Assembly: GCA_032719365.1 (NCBI GenBank)
Contig: CM064873.1
Span: 2,266,501 to 2,330,500 of the forward strand
Length of the DNA stretch: 64,000 nt
DNA from: Prinsepia uniflora
Lineage: Eukaryota; Streptophyta; Magnoliopsida; Rosales; Rosaceae
Direction of reading: 5' to 3'
Made by a program: the position numbers and the translations under genes. The notes below the pieces were generated by a model that had not been told where the DNA came from, did not search any database, and saw only the letters and a list, made by a program, of their open reading frames with translations. This document shows, one piece after another, positions 1-12,200 of this stretch (the stretch's first letter is position 1; each line of letters begins with the position of its first letter).

Positions 1-147
1 AAGACCGGTTTTGGAACCAACTTTAGTTTTATTGGAAAGAAAGTACTCTTGCATGACCCAGCTGGTCCCCCCTTGGATCCAGAGCCACGACCTTCATGGA
101 AAATCAAGGTCCTCTTCTTGCAAGTCACTGGTTTGGGGAGCTGTTGA
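1..147 (+). other. Open frame running in from the left edge, unidentified
   Basis: Frame 1 is open from the first base to a TGA at 145-147. It reads 48 residues with a Pro/Asp-rich stretch (HDPAGPPLDPEPRPSW) followed by a hydrophobic segment (IKVLFLQVTG). The composition looks more protein-like than random AT-rich DNA, so it could be the last exon of a gene lying outside the window or a gene remnant. I do not recognise the family and see no clear splice acceptor inside the window. An overlapping frame from 96 to 350 has no family resemblance either. Bases 350-1059 contain short frames only and nothing I can identify. Confidence 0.2.
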
Positions 148-1062
148 GACTTGATTTCTTTTGTGGTGCATGTGATGTTCCAGAATCCCTGTTTTGTGTC
201 CCTCTTCCTGCTAGAACTTTTAATGTTCATGTATTCAGGGCGGCAGAAGCAGAACCATGCCTTAGGTGTATATGGATTGTCAGGGAACAAGAGCCCAACA
301 CAAAACAATATATAAAAAAACTAACTCATTTCAAGACTCAAAAGCAATGAACTACAAAACAGGGAATTGGAAACTGATATGGTAATCAAAATTAAGGCCC
401 AAGGCAAATCCCAAGGCTCGTAGTTGCGAATTTTGATTTCAAGAATAAATTGGCAAGCTGGGGACTCCATGCCCTTCAATTTATGCTTCAAAAGGTTCAC
501 TTCTCAAGCCGTCTTCGTGTGGTCAGTTTGGTGGCTCTACTTTGGTTCCTTCTCAGCCGTCTTCGTGTGGCCCGTGTTCCATCAAATCGAGCATGCAATC
601 AGTCAAAATCTAACTAATCAAGCTAAGGAATTCAGTTCAATTTTACCTCGAAAAGTCATGAACTCATCAAAGATACACAGTGATGCCGCTGAAATTCTCC
701 TCGATTCTCACGCCATGGCGGTTGTCGACGGTGGAAACTTACTGGGCTAGACTTGTCTGGTCATTACGCTAAAAGTGGCGATCATGGTAATGGTAGTTCC
801 ACCGGATTTCGAGGGTGGGGTGATGATGGTTTCAGTCTATGTTTGAGTCCGAGAGGGATAAGAAATCGAGATGGAGAAAGAGTACATAGAGATAAAGAAG
901 AAGTGAGGAAGGGGTCAGTCACGACACCGAAGGTGGTGGCGATGGTGAGGTTGGTTCACCGGATTTCAAGTATGGTGGTGGTGGGTGTATTTTTTAGTTT
1001 CAGTCTCTGAGAGCGAATTCTAAAGAGAAATCTTGAGAGAACTTGAGAGGGTAAAAGACTAA

Positions 1063-1459
1063 GGCCTCGTTTGGTATGCCGTACTGTACTGACTATTTCA
1101 ATCGGATAGACTAATCTGTCCACCGGATAAACTGATTATTTAGTCGGACGTTTGGTAATTTTCCAGATTAGAATGCCGACTATATTATAATGACCGGATT
1201 ATATTATAGTAATTGACGAAATACTTATATCTTAAATATTAATTATGTATGTCATTATTTTTATTATTATTTATTTTAATAATAATTATTATTACTATTT
1301 ATTACATTTTTATTAATTAATTATTTTTAATTTTATCATTATTATTTATTAAAATATCATTAATTATTAATTATTAATTTATTATTAGTAGTATTTATTA
1401 CTTTATTACTTTTTATTATTAATATTTACTAAATTAATATTTTATTTTTATTATATTAC

Positions 1460-1500
<41 letters not shown>

Positions 1501-1696
1501 ATATTTTACAAGATTACTAGTTATCCGACTATTTAATACGGACAATTTCGAGCGTATTATTTTAGTGTGTCTGGACCGTATAAAAATATTCAACTGTATT
1601 AACTTATACGGTGACTAATTAATACGACTGGTACCAAACACATGTTTCGGATTATTTAGCCTATACGGACCGTAATACGGTGTACCAAACACACCC
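1063..1696. mobile_element. Tourist-like MITE (PIF/Harbinger type), about 634 bp
   Basis: The ends are imperfect inverted repeats: GGCCTCGTTTGGTA at the left, and GGGTGTGTTTGGTA when the right end is read on the minus strand. The trinucleotide TAA flanks both ends (1060-1062 and 1697-1699), the target duplication expected for PIF/Harbinger MITEs. The interior is extremely AT-rich, includes an ATT/TTA microsatellite near 1466-1500, and has no coding capacity. The family assignment rests on the termini and target site only. Confidence 0.7.
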
Positions 1697-1703
1697 TAAG
1701 AGT

Positions 1704-2840
1704 TAGGGGTGGGCACGGTTCGGTATGGTACAAAATTGATCGATACCAAAACCATACCATTTAATTTTAATCGGTACGGTATGGTTCGGTATTTCATATT
1801 TTGAAAGTGAAACCAGATCGTACCGTACCAATTAAGTTCGGTACGGTTTCGGTATGGTTTCGGTTTGAACCAAAATTTTGTAGAGGTATGAAATATTATT
1901 TTCAACCCTCTTCTCGACCAAAATGTTTTTTCACAAATATATATATATATATATATATAATTCGATTCAACAACAATATCATCAAGTTATCAACACATTA
2001 ACAAATTAAATCAACATATAATCTAAGATTCTAAAAGATAAATAATCAAATTACATCAAGCAACATTGAACATACAATCCAAATTTCAATCTGCCAAGCA
2101 TCATCAAGTCATCAACACAAGCCAATATCATCATCGATATACCCTTTTGATAAATTTATTCAATTTTGGGTTATTAGATTAGAATTCAAGGTTTTATAAA
2201 TTCTCATTTGAAGTTTCTGTTTAATTTTATCTTTTATTTCAAATTGGTATTATTGGGTTCCAATTGAATTGTCATTTGCTGTTTTATTTATGGATATTGT
2301 TTTTTCAATCCACAACTTTGGTGTGTCGGCTTGGTTTGAATACAAAAAGTGTCTTGCATGGTGGGGTGCAATGATATTCCTTGGCAACTATTTTTACTTT
2401 GTTGGTTTGCATGTTTTGATGAAATTTTGATTTTTCATGTTGGCTACTACTTGATTTGTGATTTTTCCTTTTAGGTTATGTGGAGGGTGTTTAATAGAAT
2501 ATAGGTTTATAGGTGAACTGGGGCTTTAGATAGAGAAAAATCAGTGAGGTTATCTAAAGTTGTTTTTTATTATTTATGGTCAATCCTATACTAAAAGTAT
2601 AGGAATGCCTAATCAACCAATAAGAAATAAATTTAATTATTAAAAAAAATCTTAATTCGGTATGGTATCGGTACGGGACGGTTTTTCAAAATATCGATAC
2701 CGAAACCATACCGAATTATATCGGTACGGTTTCGGTACCGTACCAAACATACAACGGTTTTACTATTCGTTTTTTTTTTCGGTATGGTTTGATCTGGAAC
2801 GGTACGGTCTCGGTATTTTGGTTCCATATGCCCAGCCCTA
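1704..2840. mobile_element. Non-autonomous hAT-type element, about 1.14 kb
   Basis: Terminal inverted repeats are TAGGGGTGGGCA at 1704-1715 and TGCCCAGCCCTA at 2829-2840. The flanking octamers are CTAAGAGT (1696-1703) and TTAAGAGT (2841-2848), an 8-bp target duplication with one mismatch, as hAT transposons make. Both subterminal regions (about 1715-1870 and 2655-2825) are packed with repeats of the type CGGTACGGT, CGGTATGG and their complements, resembling the clustered transposase-binding repeats of hAT elements. The centre has no transposase frame, so it is non-autonomous. The short ORFs inside it are produced by the repeated CGGTAC motifs and are not genes. Confidence 0.8.
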
Positions 2841-3338
2841 TTAAGAGTCATAGGCACAAGGAGAGGGAAGAGGGGTGAGTGTTTACTTTGGGGTTAAAAG
2901 GGCTTGGGCTTCAAACTTCAGTGTTTAAACGGGTTTGGGCTTAATTGATTTTGGGCTTTAATGAGTTTAGGATAAAAGACTTTTAAATCAATGTTTGTCT
3001 ATTATAATAATAATAATTATTAAATTATAACTAAATAAAAAAAGTTAAAAAAAAACCACACAATTTTGCGGTCTTCTCTGAACGTCTCCTCACTTTATAA
3101 ATTGAAATGGTTTTGAAATCAATGTTCGTCCATTATAATTCTTTTTTAAAAAAAAATCATATATAAATCAATGTTTGTCTATTATAATTCTTTAAATAAC
3201 AATAATATTTTAAGGTTTAGATCGAAGCAAAAAATATAACGAGTTTGGAGCCTTTTTTTGAAATATTTTTTGAATTTATTTCATTTATTATGATTTTATA
3301 AAACAAATAATAAACAAAATTGGTTAATCATGTTGCTT

Positions 3339-4190
3339 CGTTACTTAGTCCAAAATTTTAAAATTGGCTAATCTTTTGCATAGGCGATCTACTAATACAC
3401 ATAATAAATATGAACGGTTAGATCAGTCAGCTAATTTTAAAATGATTTAAAATCGTAAAATTATCTTACTTATAAAGACTTTTAACACTTTTAAATATAT
3501 TTGATTACTTTTTTTGAAGTTTTAGTTGAACCGATATTTTAGGCGATCGAAATTTTAAGATTGAGATTGTTCACTTTATCGTTTTATTTGCTTAGACCTT
3601 GTCTGTCCAAAATCTCTAAATTTTGAGGAATTAAGGTCGTTTAATCATAAAAAAGTATTTTATAATTGCCGAATTGTGTCACACCGTTACTTAATTTCAA
3701 GATTTAGTAATTGGCTAATTTTTTGGAGCAAGTGATCTACGAGTATGTATAATAAATTTGAATGGTTGAATTGATCAATTGATTTTGAAAATTATTTGGA
3801 ATTGTAAAATCATCTTATTACAACACATTTCAAAACTTTAAGCATATTTCTATATGTTTTTCGAAGTTTTGATTATACTGATATTTAAATGATAGAATTT
3901 TTAAGATCTGACCTTTCATTTTATGGTTTTATATTCCTAGATCTTATCCATCCAAAATTTCCAGATTTTAAAGAGCTAAAGTCGTCTGGTCATCATAAAA
4001 CTTTTTGTAACCGCTAAATTCGGTCGAACCATTATTTAGTCTCGGAATTTTGAAATTAATTAATTTTTGGCGTAAGCAATCTATGAATACATACAATAAA
4101 TGTATACATACAATAAATGTGAAGGGATGGATCAGCATTTTGAAATTAACTAATTTTTTATGTAAGCATATTTTAATATGTTTTGTAACC
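3339..4190. repeat. Degenerate tandem repeat, period about 345 bp, 2.5 to 3 units
   Basis: The phrase CGTTACTTAGTC at 3339 recurs as CGTTACTTAATT at 3685 and, more diverged, as CATTATTTAGTC at 4030. This is followed each time by 'aattttgaaattggctaa' type sequence, a 'gcgatctacgaatacata' type segment, and 'gaatggttgaat' type segment in the same order, so the spacing is about 345 bp. Divergence between units is substantial. There is no coding content. It could be a decayed satellite-like array or an old tandemly duplicated transposon segment. Confidence 0.6.
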
Positions 4191-4443
4191 GCCGAATAAA
4201 CATAAACAATGGAAGAATAATAATAAACTGAAAAGGCGCAGGAAATACAAAAGATTCTAAATTCCAAGAACAAACCAAGTCCCTAGTGTAGCTGCTGCTA
4301 CTTCAATGGGAACCCAGAATTACAAACAATGAAAAAATTAAATCTAAAAACTAAAAATTCAATCAAACAATAACAAGAATTGATAAGCATCAAGAGAAAA
4401 CCAGATTGATTACATTGGACAGTAAGAGAAATAAATATACCCA

Positions 4444-4659
4444 CTAGAAAGGTGCCGGTCCAGGGTAACCCAAGAAGGGACGTCCAGACGCAGACCCGCA
4501 TAAAGATCCATGGACATTCGGATCACAGAAGTTGACAGTGTCCTTGAGCTTGTGAAACCCACTCTCGAAGACTCCGAACCCGAACAGCAGACCCACCAGA
4601 ACCACCACAAGAATCACACAGGTGCAGAGCATGCAAACCCTACTCGGACAGCAGCACAT
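4444..4659 (-). CDS. Small Cys-rich single-pass membrane protein, 71 aa
   Basis: This is a single-exon frame on the minus strand. The product begins MCCCPSRVCMLCTC, giving Cys at 2, 3, 4, 9, 12 and 14. A hydrophobic helix covers about residues 9-31 (VCMLCTCVILVVVLVGLLFG), and a short polar tail ends GYPGPAPF. The Cys-rich start next to a membrane helix suggests a membrane anchor that may be palmitoylated; that is inference. It resembles short unnamed plant transmembrane proteins of similar layout that I cannot name. The start is the first ATG of the frame; a G/C-rich segment upstream (4660-4850) is a plausible 5' leader. The downstream region to about 4250 looks like a 3' UTR. No intron is needed. 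Confidence 0.6.
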   Translation of the reverse strand: MCCCPSRVCMLCTCVILVVVLVGLLFGFGVFESGFHKLKDTVNFCDPNVHGSLCGSASGRPFLGYPGPAPF

Positions 4660-5174
4660 CTTTGCGTCGCTCTCGGATCTCGGAAACGGAAAGGGGCTTT
4701 GGAGACTGAGATCTTGGGATTTTGGAGATGGGTTTGGTTTTGATTTTGGGTTTTGGAAAATGTGGGGGATTTTAGGATTTTCAAGGTCGTTTGACGGGGG
4801 ATTGCGATGGAAAGGAAGCGCTTTGACGCTATTTGTTTGGGTCGCTTAAAATGAAAGCAAATTCATATGGATTTGGATTTTTCCCTTTTTAAAATGTGTT
4901 GGATAATTGCAAGCAAAAGCAAAAGAAAAGGCGCCCGTTATTTTCATTTTCATCTCCGAACGAGAAAGATGGGTTGCTTTTTGAAATTTCTTGACTTCGT
5001 GGAGACGTGAGAGGCCGGGTCAATTTTAGCCAGTTACCATAGCAATGCTTAAATCTCTTTGATTGGGTTGGGTGTAATTAATTTGGACTCCCATAATAAA
5101 GTTTCAAATACGTTACTCAATAACACTAAAATATAATAGGGTGATATTTTTTCTTATCCATAAATGAGATATTT

Positions 5175-5395
5175 AAAATTCATTTGCCATAAGAAATAAA
5201 GAACATATTTATGTAATTGTTGATTTTGTTCGTCGTGAGTATAACCGAGCTGCTCATGCAGTTGTGGCTCATATTATAAAACATGAATAGCCACAAATGG
5301 GAGGGTTTAGAGCCGGCTTTTTAATATTTTAGTTCATAATGTAAAGATTTTTATTCGAATTTAATAAATTTTGTGTTTGAAAAAAAAATATATAC
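5175..5395 (+). mobile_element. LINE 3' tail remnant (RNase H-like C-terminus), 5'-truncated
   Basis: From about 5212 the plus frame reads VDFVRREYNRAAHAVVAHII, the typical end of the RNase H-like domain carried by many plant non-LTR elements, in which a 'VRREaNraAH' motif is usual. After a premature stop at about 5290 the frame continues with WEGLEPAF, again typical of the extreme C-terminus. An A-rich run near 5380-5390 may be the old poly(A) tail. It is short and broken, a dead 5'-truncated insertion. Confidence 0.6.
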
Positions 5396-6278
5396 ATGTA
5401 GATGGATTTAGGGTGGACTCGGATCGGTTATGAAAACAGTCAGATAATACGGCTATCTTAGGTCTGATTTCGAAGAGGCTCCAATTTTTTTAGTTTTTTT
5501 TTAAATACATAATTGATATATTTATATGATATATAGTAGGAGTAATTCATAAGTGAACGTAAGTGCTTATTTAGTGGAATTGGTTGCCCTATTTTCTAAT
5601 AGGTACGGGGTCCTTTAAATTATTTCTCTTGTTCTTACATTTCCTCATTTGGCTTAAGTAATGTGATATTTAAGTAATACTTTATATAATTTTTTTTATA
5701 AATTATTAAATACCTTAAATACTAACTTAGTTACATTAATTTGGTAATTATTTTTTTTTTGTTAAATATCTTGAATACTAGCAATATATCCGTCGATACC
5801 GATATTTTTTATTAAACTCCAAAATCACAGGACGGATTCTGAGTAAACATTATTAGCTTGAAGACCAAAATGTCATGAAGAAAAAACAAGAAGACCAAAA
5901 TGTAAATATCCATAAGTCTTTTTATTTATTGAATTATTTACCTGCACCTTATGTGCCTTTTTTGTCTCTCCCAAGTCCCCACTTCTTCACTCAAAAGTCC
6001 TCCGCTTTGGATTTTAATTCATTTTCGCTCTGCGGCTTTTCAAGGCATCGGTCTCCGTCTCTATGTTCCCCATCATCCTTGCACATTCACTCCCTTCAGA
6101 TCCCACTCTCTGCAAATCCCAGATTCCCAATTCCAATCTCTCTCTTCCAAAATCTATTTCCTTCTCTTACACCCAAAACAAGGAATTCAAATCTCACTCT
6201 GCAAATCCATTTGCACATTACATACATATATAAGATACACACATCTTCTATACGTAAACATAGATCTGCTGTTCTCCC
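5396..6278. promoter_or_regulatory. Upstream region and 5' leader of the VARICOSE-like gene
   Basis: AT-rich DNA to about 5870, then a pyrimidine-rich segment (about 5950-6200) typical of a plant 5' UTR, leading to the ATG at 6279. The transcription start is not determinable from the sequence. A TA-rich motif near 6224-6234 lies too close to the ATG to be a confident TATA box. No other gene is seen. Confidence 0.4.
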
Positions 6279-9200
6279 ATGGCGTCCCCTGGGAATCCGA
6301 ATCCCCCACCCCAACAACAGCCTCAACCCTTTGATATGCAGAAATTCTTTAAACCCACAAACCCAGCTCCAATCTCGCCCCAATCCCAAACCCAGAACAA
6401 TTCAATCCAAAACCCTAACCCTAATTTGAGTGCCTCATCGTTCCCAATCCCACCCGCCTCTTTTCCTCCTCCTTCTGGCCCCTACTCGTACCCTCCACAG
6501 ACGGCGGCGTATCACCACCACCAATTCCAATACCATCCTCACCCTCAGCCTCACCCCCACAGCAACCTTCCCCAAGTCCCTTACACTCCCCAAGACCACC
6601 ACTTGCTCCAACAGCGGTCTCTCTCATTTCCCACCCCACCCCTCCAACCCCCCACCAGTTACAACGTTGCCACTCCAACGTCCAATCCAAGCAGCAATAG
6701 CAACTCCGGTTCCAACCCAAATTCCGGTGCTCGAATCATGGCGCTTCTCGGTGCTCCGTCGGGCAATCTAGAGATGTCGACACAGCCAGAGTTATCTGGC
6801 GCCCCAGGGGTCTCTATCATGCCCACTATGCCAATGGGGATTCCATCCACTGGCCCGACTCGAATGCCCAGCAATAAGCTGCCAAAAGGCCGGCATTTGA
6901 TTGGAGATAACGTGGTTTATGATGTAGATGTTAGATTGCAGGGTGAGATTCAGCCACAGCTTGAAGTTACGCCCATCACCAAGTATGGTTCGGATCCCCA
7001 GCTTGTGCTCGGCCGCCAAATCGCAGTTAATAAGTCATATATATGCTATGGGTTGAAGCAGGGGAACATTCGAGTTTTGAATATACATACTGCACTGAGA
7101 TCTTTGTTTCGAGCTCATACACAGGTTTAATCCAAATATTGTATCTGTATATTTGTTTGTGTTTGGATTAGTTTTTTGCTCTTAAATTTTACTTGGGTAC
7201 TTTCATATTTCTGATGGCTTCAAATGTCAGTTTAACTTCATTTGATATTATGAGTGTGTAAGGGAAATGCTAACGGAAATAAAATCTATGGAGACAGTGA
7301 AGTTCTAGGACTAATGTTGGAGAACTTAAGTGCTGGAAATCTCTCTGCTTGAAAATTGAATATAATTATAAATAGTTTGATATGCTTAGTGTTAACCTCA
7401 GAACTGTTAGCCTCAGAACAGATTAATTTATATGCTTAGTGTGAGCCTAGTACTCTTGTTTTGTTGACATGATTTTTTTTTTCCTTGTAAAGTGGATGGT
7501 AGAGTGATTACTTGTTCCAAGTATCTTGTTGATCTAAGTAATGTCTTGTTTGTCAGAGGGTCACAGACATGGCGTTCTTTGCTGAGGATGTTCATCTTTT
7601 GGCCAGGTACATATTTTTCATTTAGTGCTATTTTCAGCATCTAGATTGTCATTTTAATAATTGATATAATTTTGTGCAGCGTGAGCGTAGAAGGACGGCT
7701 TTTTGTGTGGAAGATATCTGAAGGTCCAGATGAAGAAGGTACGCCACACATCACAGGAAAGATTGTGATTTCTGTTCAAATAGTTGGAGAGGGGGAAGCT
7801 GTTCATCCAAGAGTTTGTTGGCACTGTCATAAACAAGTAATTCATTCCTTAACACTTATTTTATTTGAACATTTATAGCACCATCCTTACAATTTTTTCT
7901 GTAATTTTTAGTGCTTCCTTTTGTCTTTGAAGTAAATGTATTTGAACATTTATAGCAGCATCCTTACAACCCTCACAATCTTTTTCTGTAATTTTAATGC
8001 TTCCTTTTGGCTTTGAAGTTACTGGATGTAGTCTTTTACTTACGGCTATTGTGCAAATTAATCTTACAGGAGGTTTTAGTGGTTGGTTTTGGAAAGCGTG
8101 TACTAAGAATTGATACTACTAAAGTTGTGAAGGGTGAAGTCCCTTCTGCTGATGATCCTCTTAAATGTCCTGTTGAGAAGTTGATTGATGGAGTTCAATT
8201 TGTTGGTAAACATGATGGAGAAGTGACTGATTTGTCAATGTGCCAATGGATGACCACCCGTCTGGTTTCTGCTTCTATGGATGGAACAGTAAGTACATAT
8301 ACCATTTTAGGTCTATGTTTCACTTTAAATATGCTCTTGTGGTATATGCAGTGAAACATTAAAATGCATTTTCATCTGGTTTAATGGAAACAGATTTAAG
8401 GAAAAGTACCTGGTTGTTTGTGCACAGTGCATTATAGTAAATTGTGTTTGTTATCTAGCCTTTACTTCTATTTTTTATAGAAATTAGTATGTATTAGGAT
8501 AACGTGTCTTTATGTCTAGCTCAAAGCACTTTATACCGTACACCAAAAGAATAGGACATGGTAGATTAACTTTTCATTTTTCTTAAACATTGGAAAATGG
8601 AATGCAACTAAGCTCCACTGTCTTAACTGTTGTAATTCTTAGAATAACATGACAATTTAAGCATAGGAAGTTCGAAAATAGCGGTTCATACCCTATCAAG
8701 TGCCACCTGGAAAGTAGACAAAAAAAGGGATATTATTGCATTTTCTCTGTATTTTGCGAGTTGCTCAGTTTACTGAAGCGGGTATGCAACTGGTAACTCA
8801 TCCCTTTGATTTAAACTTAAATGGATTTTTTTTTTCGATTTTTGAGATGAAGTTATAAATGCATCAATTTCCATTCACTGTTGGGTTTATGAGTTTGATG
8901 GATATTGGTCAAGTTTTGAGATGACATCTTAGACACCTGTACATCTGTTGCATTTGCACCTTTGTTTTTTATTTCATTAATTTCCTGGTCAAGTTCTGAA
9001 GATCTTCACCCTTTGTCTCATCCATGTTGACTTTGAAAATTTCTCTAGAAAACAATTTTCTCACTACAATGTGGATAGTAAATTATTAGTGTAATCCAGT
9101 TTCTCTGCTCCATAACTACCTCCTTATAGGGATTTTTTACTCTCTTGGTGGCAATGAGAGGTGCTTCCCTACATAACCTTCAATGTGAGTATTTAGAGAT

Positions 9201-12200
9201 GAAGAATGGTTGAGACACAAGGAACACATTGGTGCATTTTGGTATTGAAATGACTATGGGCTATAATGATTTTAGGATCTGCTGGCATGCATCCAGATGC
9301 TTTCTTTTAAATTTTGGTTTTGATATAAGTCGGAAGGTATTTACTGATTCATCACAAAATGTATGTGTTGCTACAGATAAAGATATGGGAAGACCGCAAG
9401 GCACAACCGCTTCTAGTTTTGAGACCCTACGACGGCCATCCTGTTTATTCAGCTACGTTTGTGACAGCGCCCCACAGGCCAGATCATATTATACTTATCA
9501 CAGTGGTAATTGATCATTGATTTCTTTACATGTATGATAAGGTCTTCTAGTTTTGCTTCTGCTACCTAAGTTCAGTAGAAAAAATGTTTTTAATATATTC
9601 TGGTAATTATATAAAACCATTTTACAGGGGCCACTTAATCGGGAAGTGAAGATCTGGTCCTCAGAGAGTGAAGAAGGGTGGCTGCTTCCCAGTGATGCTG
9701 AATCATGGAAATGTACTCAGGCATTAGAGTTGAAGAGTTCTGCTGAACCCCGAGTTGAAGAGGCATTCTTTAATCAAGTCATAGCTTTGTCACAGGCTGG
9801 CCTTCTCCTACTTGCAAATGCTAAGAAGAATGCTATATATGCTGTACACTTAGAATTTGGTCCTGATCCAGCAGCAACGCGCATGGATTACATTGCAGAA
9901 TTCACTGTTACTATGCCTATTTTGAGTTTTACCGGGACAAGTGTATCGAATCATGGTGAACAGATAGTTCAGGTTTATTGTGTCCAGACACTAGCCATTC
10001 AGCAGTATGCTTTGGAATTATCCAAGTGCTTGCCTCCACCATTGGATAATGTGGGGTTAGAAAAGTCAGATTCTACTGTTTCACGTGATGCAACAGGGGC
10101 AGAAGGATTTTCTTTGGATCCATCCGGAAGTAAGCTCACCGAGGTTTTGCAACCTAATTCAGCACTTAAACAAGAAAATAGTTCCGAGGGTTCAGTTTCT
10201 GCGAGGTATCCTGTAAGCTCTAGTCCTAGTGAGGCAATTACTTCGAAAGGTATTACCACTTCGAGTGCAGAATCAAAGTCTGTTGCTTTGGCATCAGCAA
10301 CTAGCGATTCAGATGTTGTTTTTGTTGCATCACCACCAATTCCATTGAGTCCTAGATTGTCGAGGAAACTTTCTGGTTTGAGAAGTCCAGCAGATAGCTC
10401 TGAACATGGTGGAGACCAACAAATCAATAATTATTCTGTTAACAGGCAATTGGACTCTGCTCGTTCTAACTTGTCAGATGTGCCTGCAGTGGATGATGAT
10501 TCAAAGAACAATGAGCAGAAAGTTGGGCAAGAGGATTTGTCAAATGTGCTCAATCCTCCTATTATGTTCAAGCATCCAACCCATCTAATAACGCCCTCTG
10601 AGATTTTAATGGCTGCTTCATCTTCTGATGGTACTAATACCATTGATAGCAAGAGTGAAGGGGAGGCAAATATCCAAGATGTTCTGGTTAACAGTGATAT
10701 GGGTAATGCTGAGGTGGAGGTTAAAGTAGTGGGTGAAGCAAGATCTACTCAAATTGATGAGTTTGGCTCACAAGGAGAACTCCAAAATGTTGTTTCAGAA
10801 AATAAGGAAAAATACTTTTGCTCCCAGGCATCAGATCTTGGAATTGAGATGGCCCGGGAATGTTGTGCAATATCATCTGAAACTTATATTACGGATGAAG
10901 CACGGCAAGTTGGTGATGCGAGCACGACAGAACAATTGGCCCAGTCTCACGCTGGAGATGAAGACCAGGAATCTACAAAAGATGCATCTGGGTCAACTAC
11001 CTCCACAACTGTTTTGCAATCGCAGACACCAAATACAAAAGGAAAAAAACAGAAGTGGAAAAACTCTCAGCCATCAGGTCCATCTTGTCCATCACCAATT
11101 GATTCCTCCAATGAACTAGGTGGGAGTTCAAGTCTCCCCTCTGCTGAAGCTGCAATACCGCAAGTTATGGCCATGCAGGATACACTTAATCAGGTTATTC
11201 TTAAGTCCTCCACATGAATGTCTGACATGTGACTATTTTATGCATGACAATAGTTTATGAGTTTTGAATAGTTTTGAGACTCTACTCATCCTTGTCCTTT
11301 CCAATATGTCTACTGTCTTTTCAGTCCCTCTGTTTCATCATTGTCAGTACATGTTTAATATTTTTTTCCTCGCATCCCTCATGCTTGTCTATTTTTGAAA
11401 AAGCAAAAAAGTTGTAAGTTGTTATATGGTCTAGCACTCTAGCTGTGTCTTTTGTAGATATATTCGCTGGGCCTGTCTTTATTTGTATGGTGCTTTTATT
11501 AACTGTGTTGTTTTTGTTTGTGCAGCTACTGACAATGCAGAAAGAAATGCAAAAGCAGATGTCAATGGTGGTTTCAGTCCCAGTTACAAAGGAAGGGAGA
11601 AGATTAGAAGCCGCTCTCGGGCGGAGTATGGAGAAGGCTGTAAAGGCTAATAATGATGCCTTATGGGCTCGCTTTCAAGAAGAGAATGCAAAGAATGAGA
11701 AATTATTGCGAGACCGTAATCAGCAAACAACTAATATGATCACTAACTTTATGAACAAGGACTTTTCAGTCTTGTTGGAGAAAATGGTTAAGAAGGAACT
11801 AGCGGTGATTGGACCTGCTGTTGTTCGTGCTATAACTCCAGCGATCGAGAAAGCAATCCCTTCGGCTATTTCTGATTCATTTCAGGTTAGAATTTTTAAA
11901 TGATTTAACCTCTTCTATGATAAAATTGACCTATAGTTGTCTGATTGATGCTTGTGCTGCAGAGAGGAGTGGGTGACAAGGCAGTTAATCAATTGGAGAA
12001 GTCAGTCAACTCAAAACTTGAAACTACTGTTTCCAGGCAAATCCAGGCACAGTTTCAAACTTCTGGAAAACAAGCTCTTCAGGTTTGTATTTGCTCTTTT
12101 AAGCTCAATTTCCTTCAAATTTGTAATTTTGTACCTAACTTGGTACCATTGTTTAGAAAATCTCTGTACTAATTATATGACCTTTGCAAACAGGATGCTC

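Noticed and set aside
1696..2857. Short Arg/Tyr/Pro-rich frames within the hAT element
   Set aside because: Generated by repeated CGGTAC-type motifs; not a transposase.
3968..4273. 101-aa minus frame left of the 71-aa gene
   Set aside because: AT-rich frame in the tandem repeat with no protein features beyond chance hydrophobicity.
6421..6771. Frames on both strands (99 and 113 aa) in VARICOSE exon 1
   Set aside because: Caused by Pro/Gln-rich low-complexity coding sequence in the true frame.
9999..10427. 142-aa frame on the minus strand inside VARICOSE exon 6
   Set aside because: A shadow of the Ser-rich coding strand; no family resemblance, and the plus frame is clearly VARICOSE.
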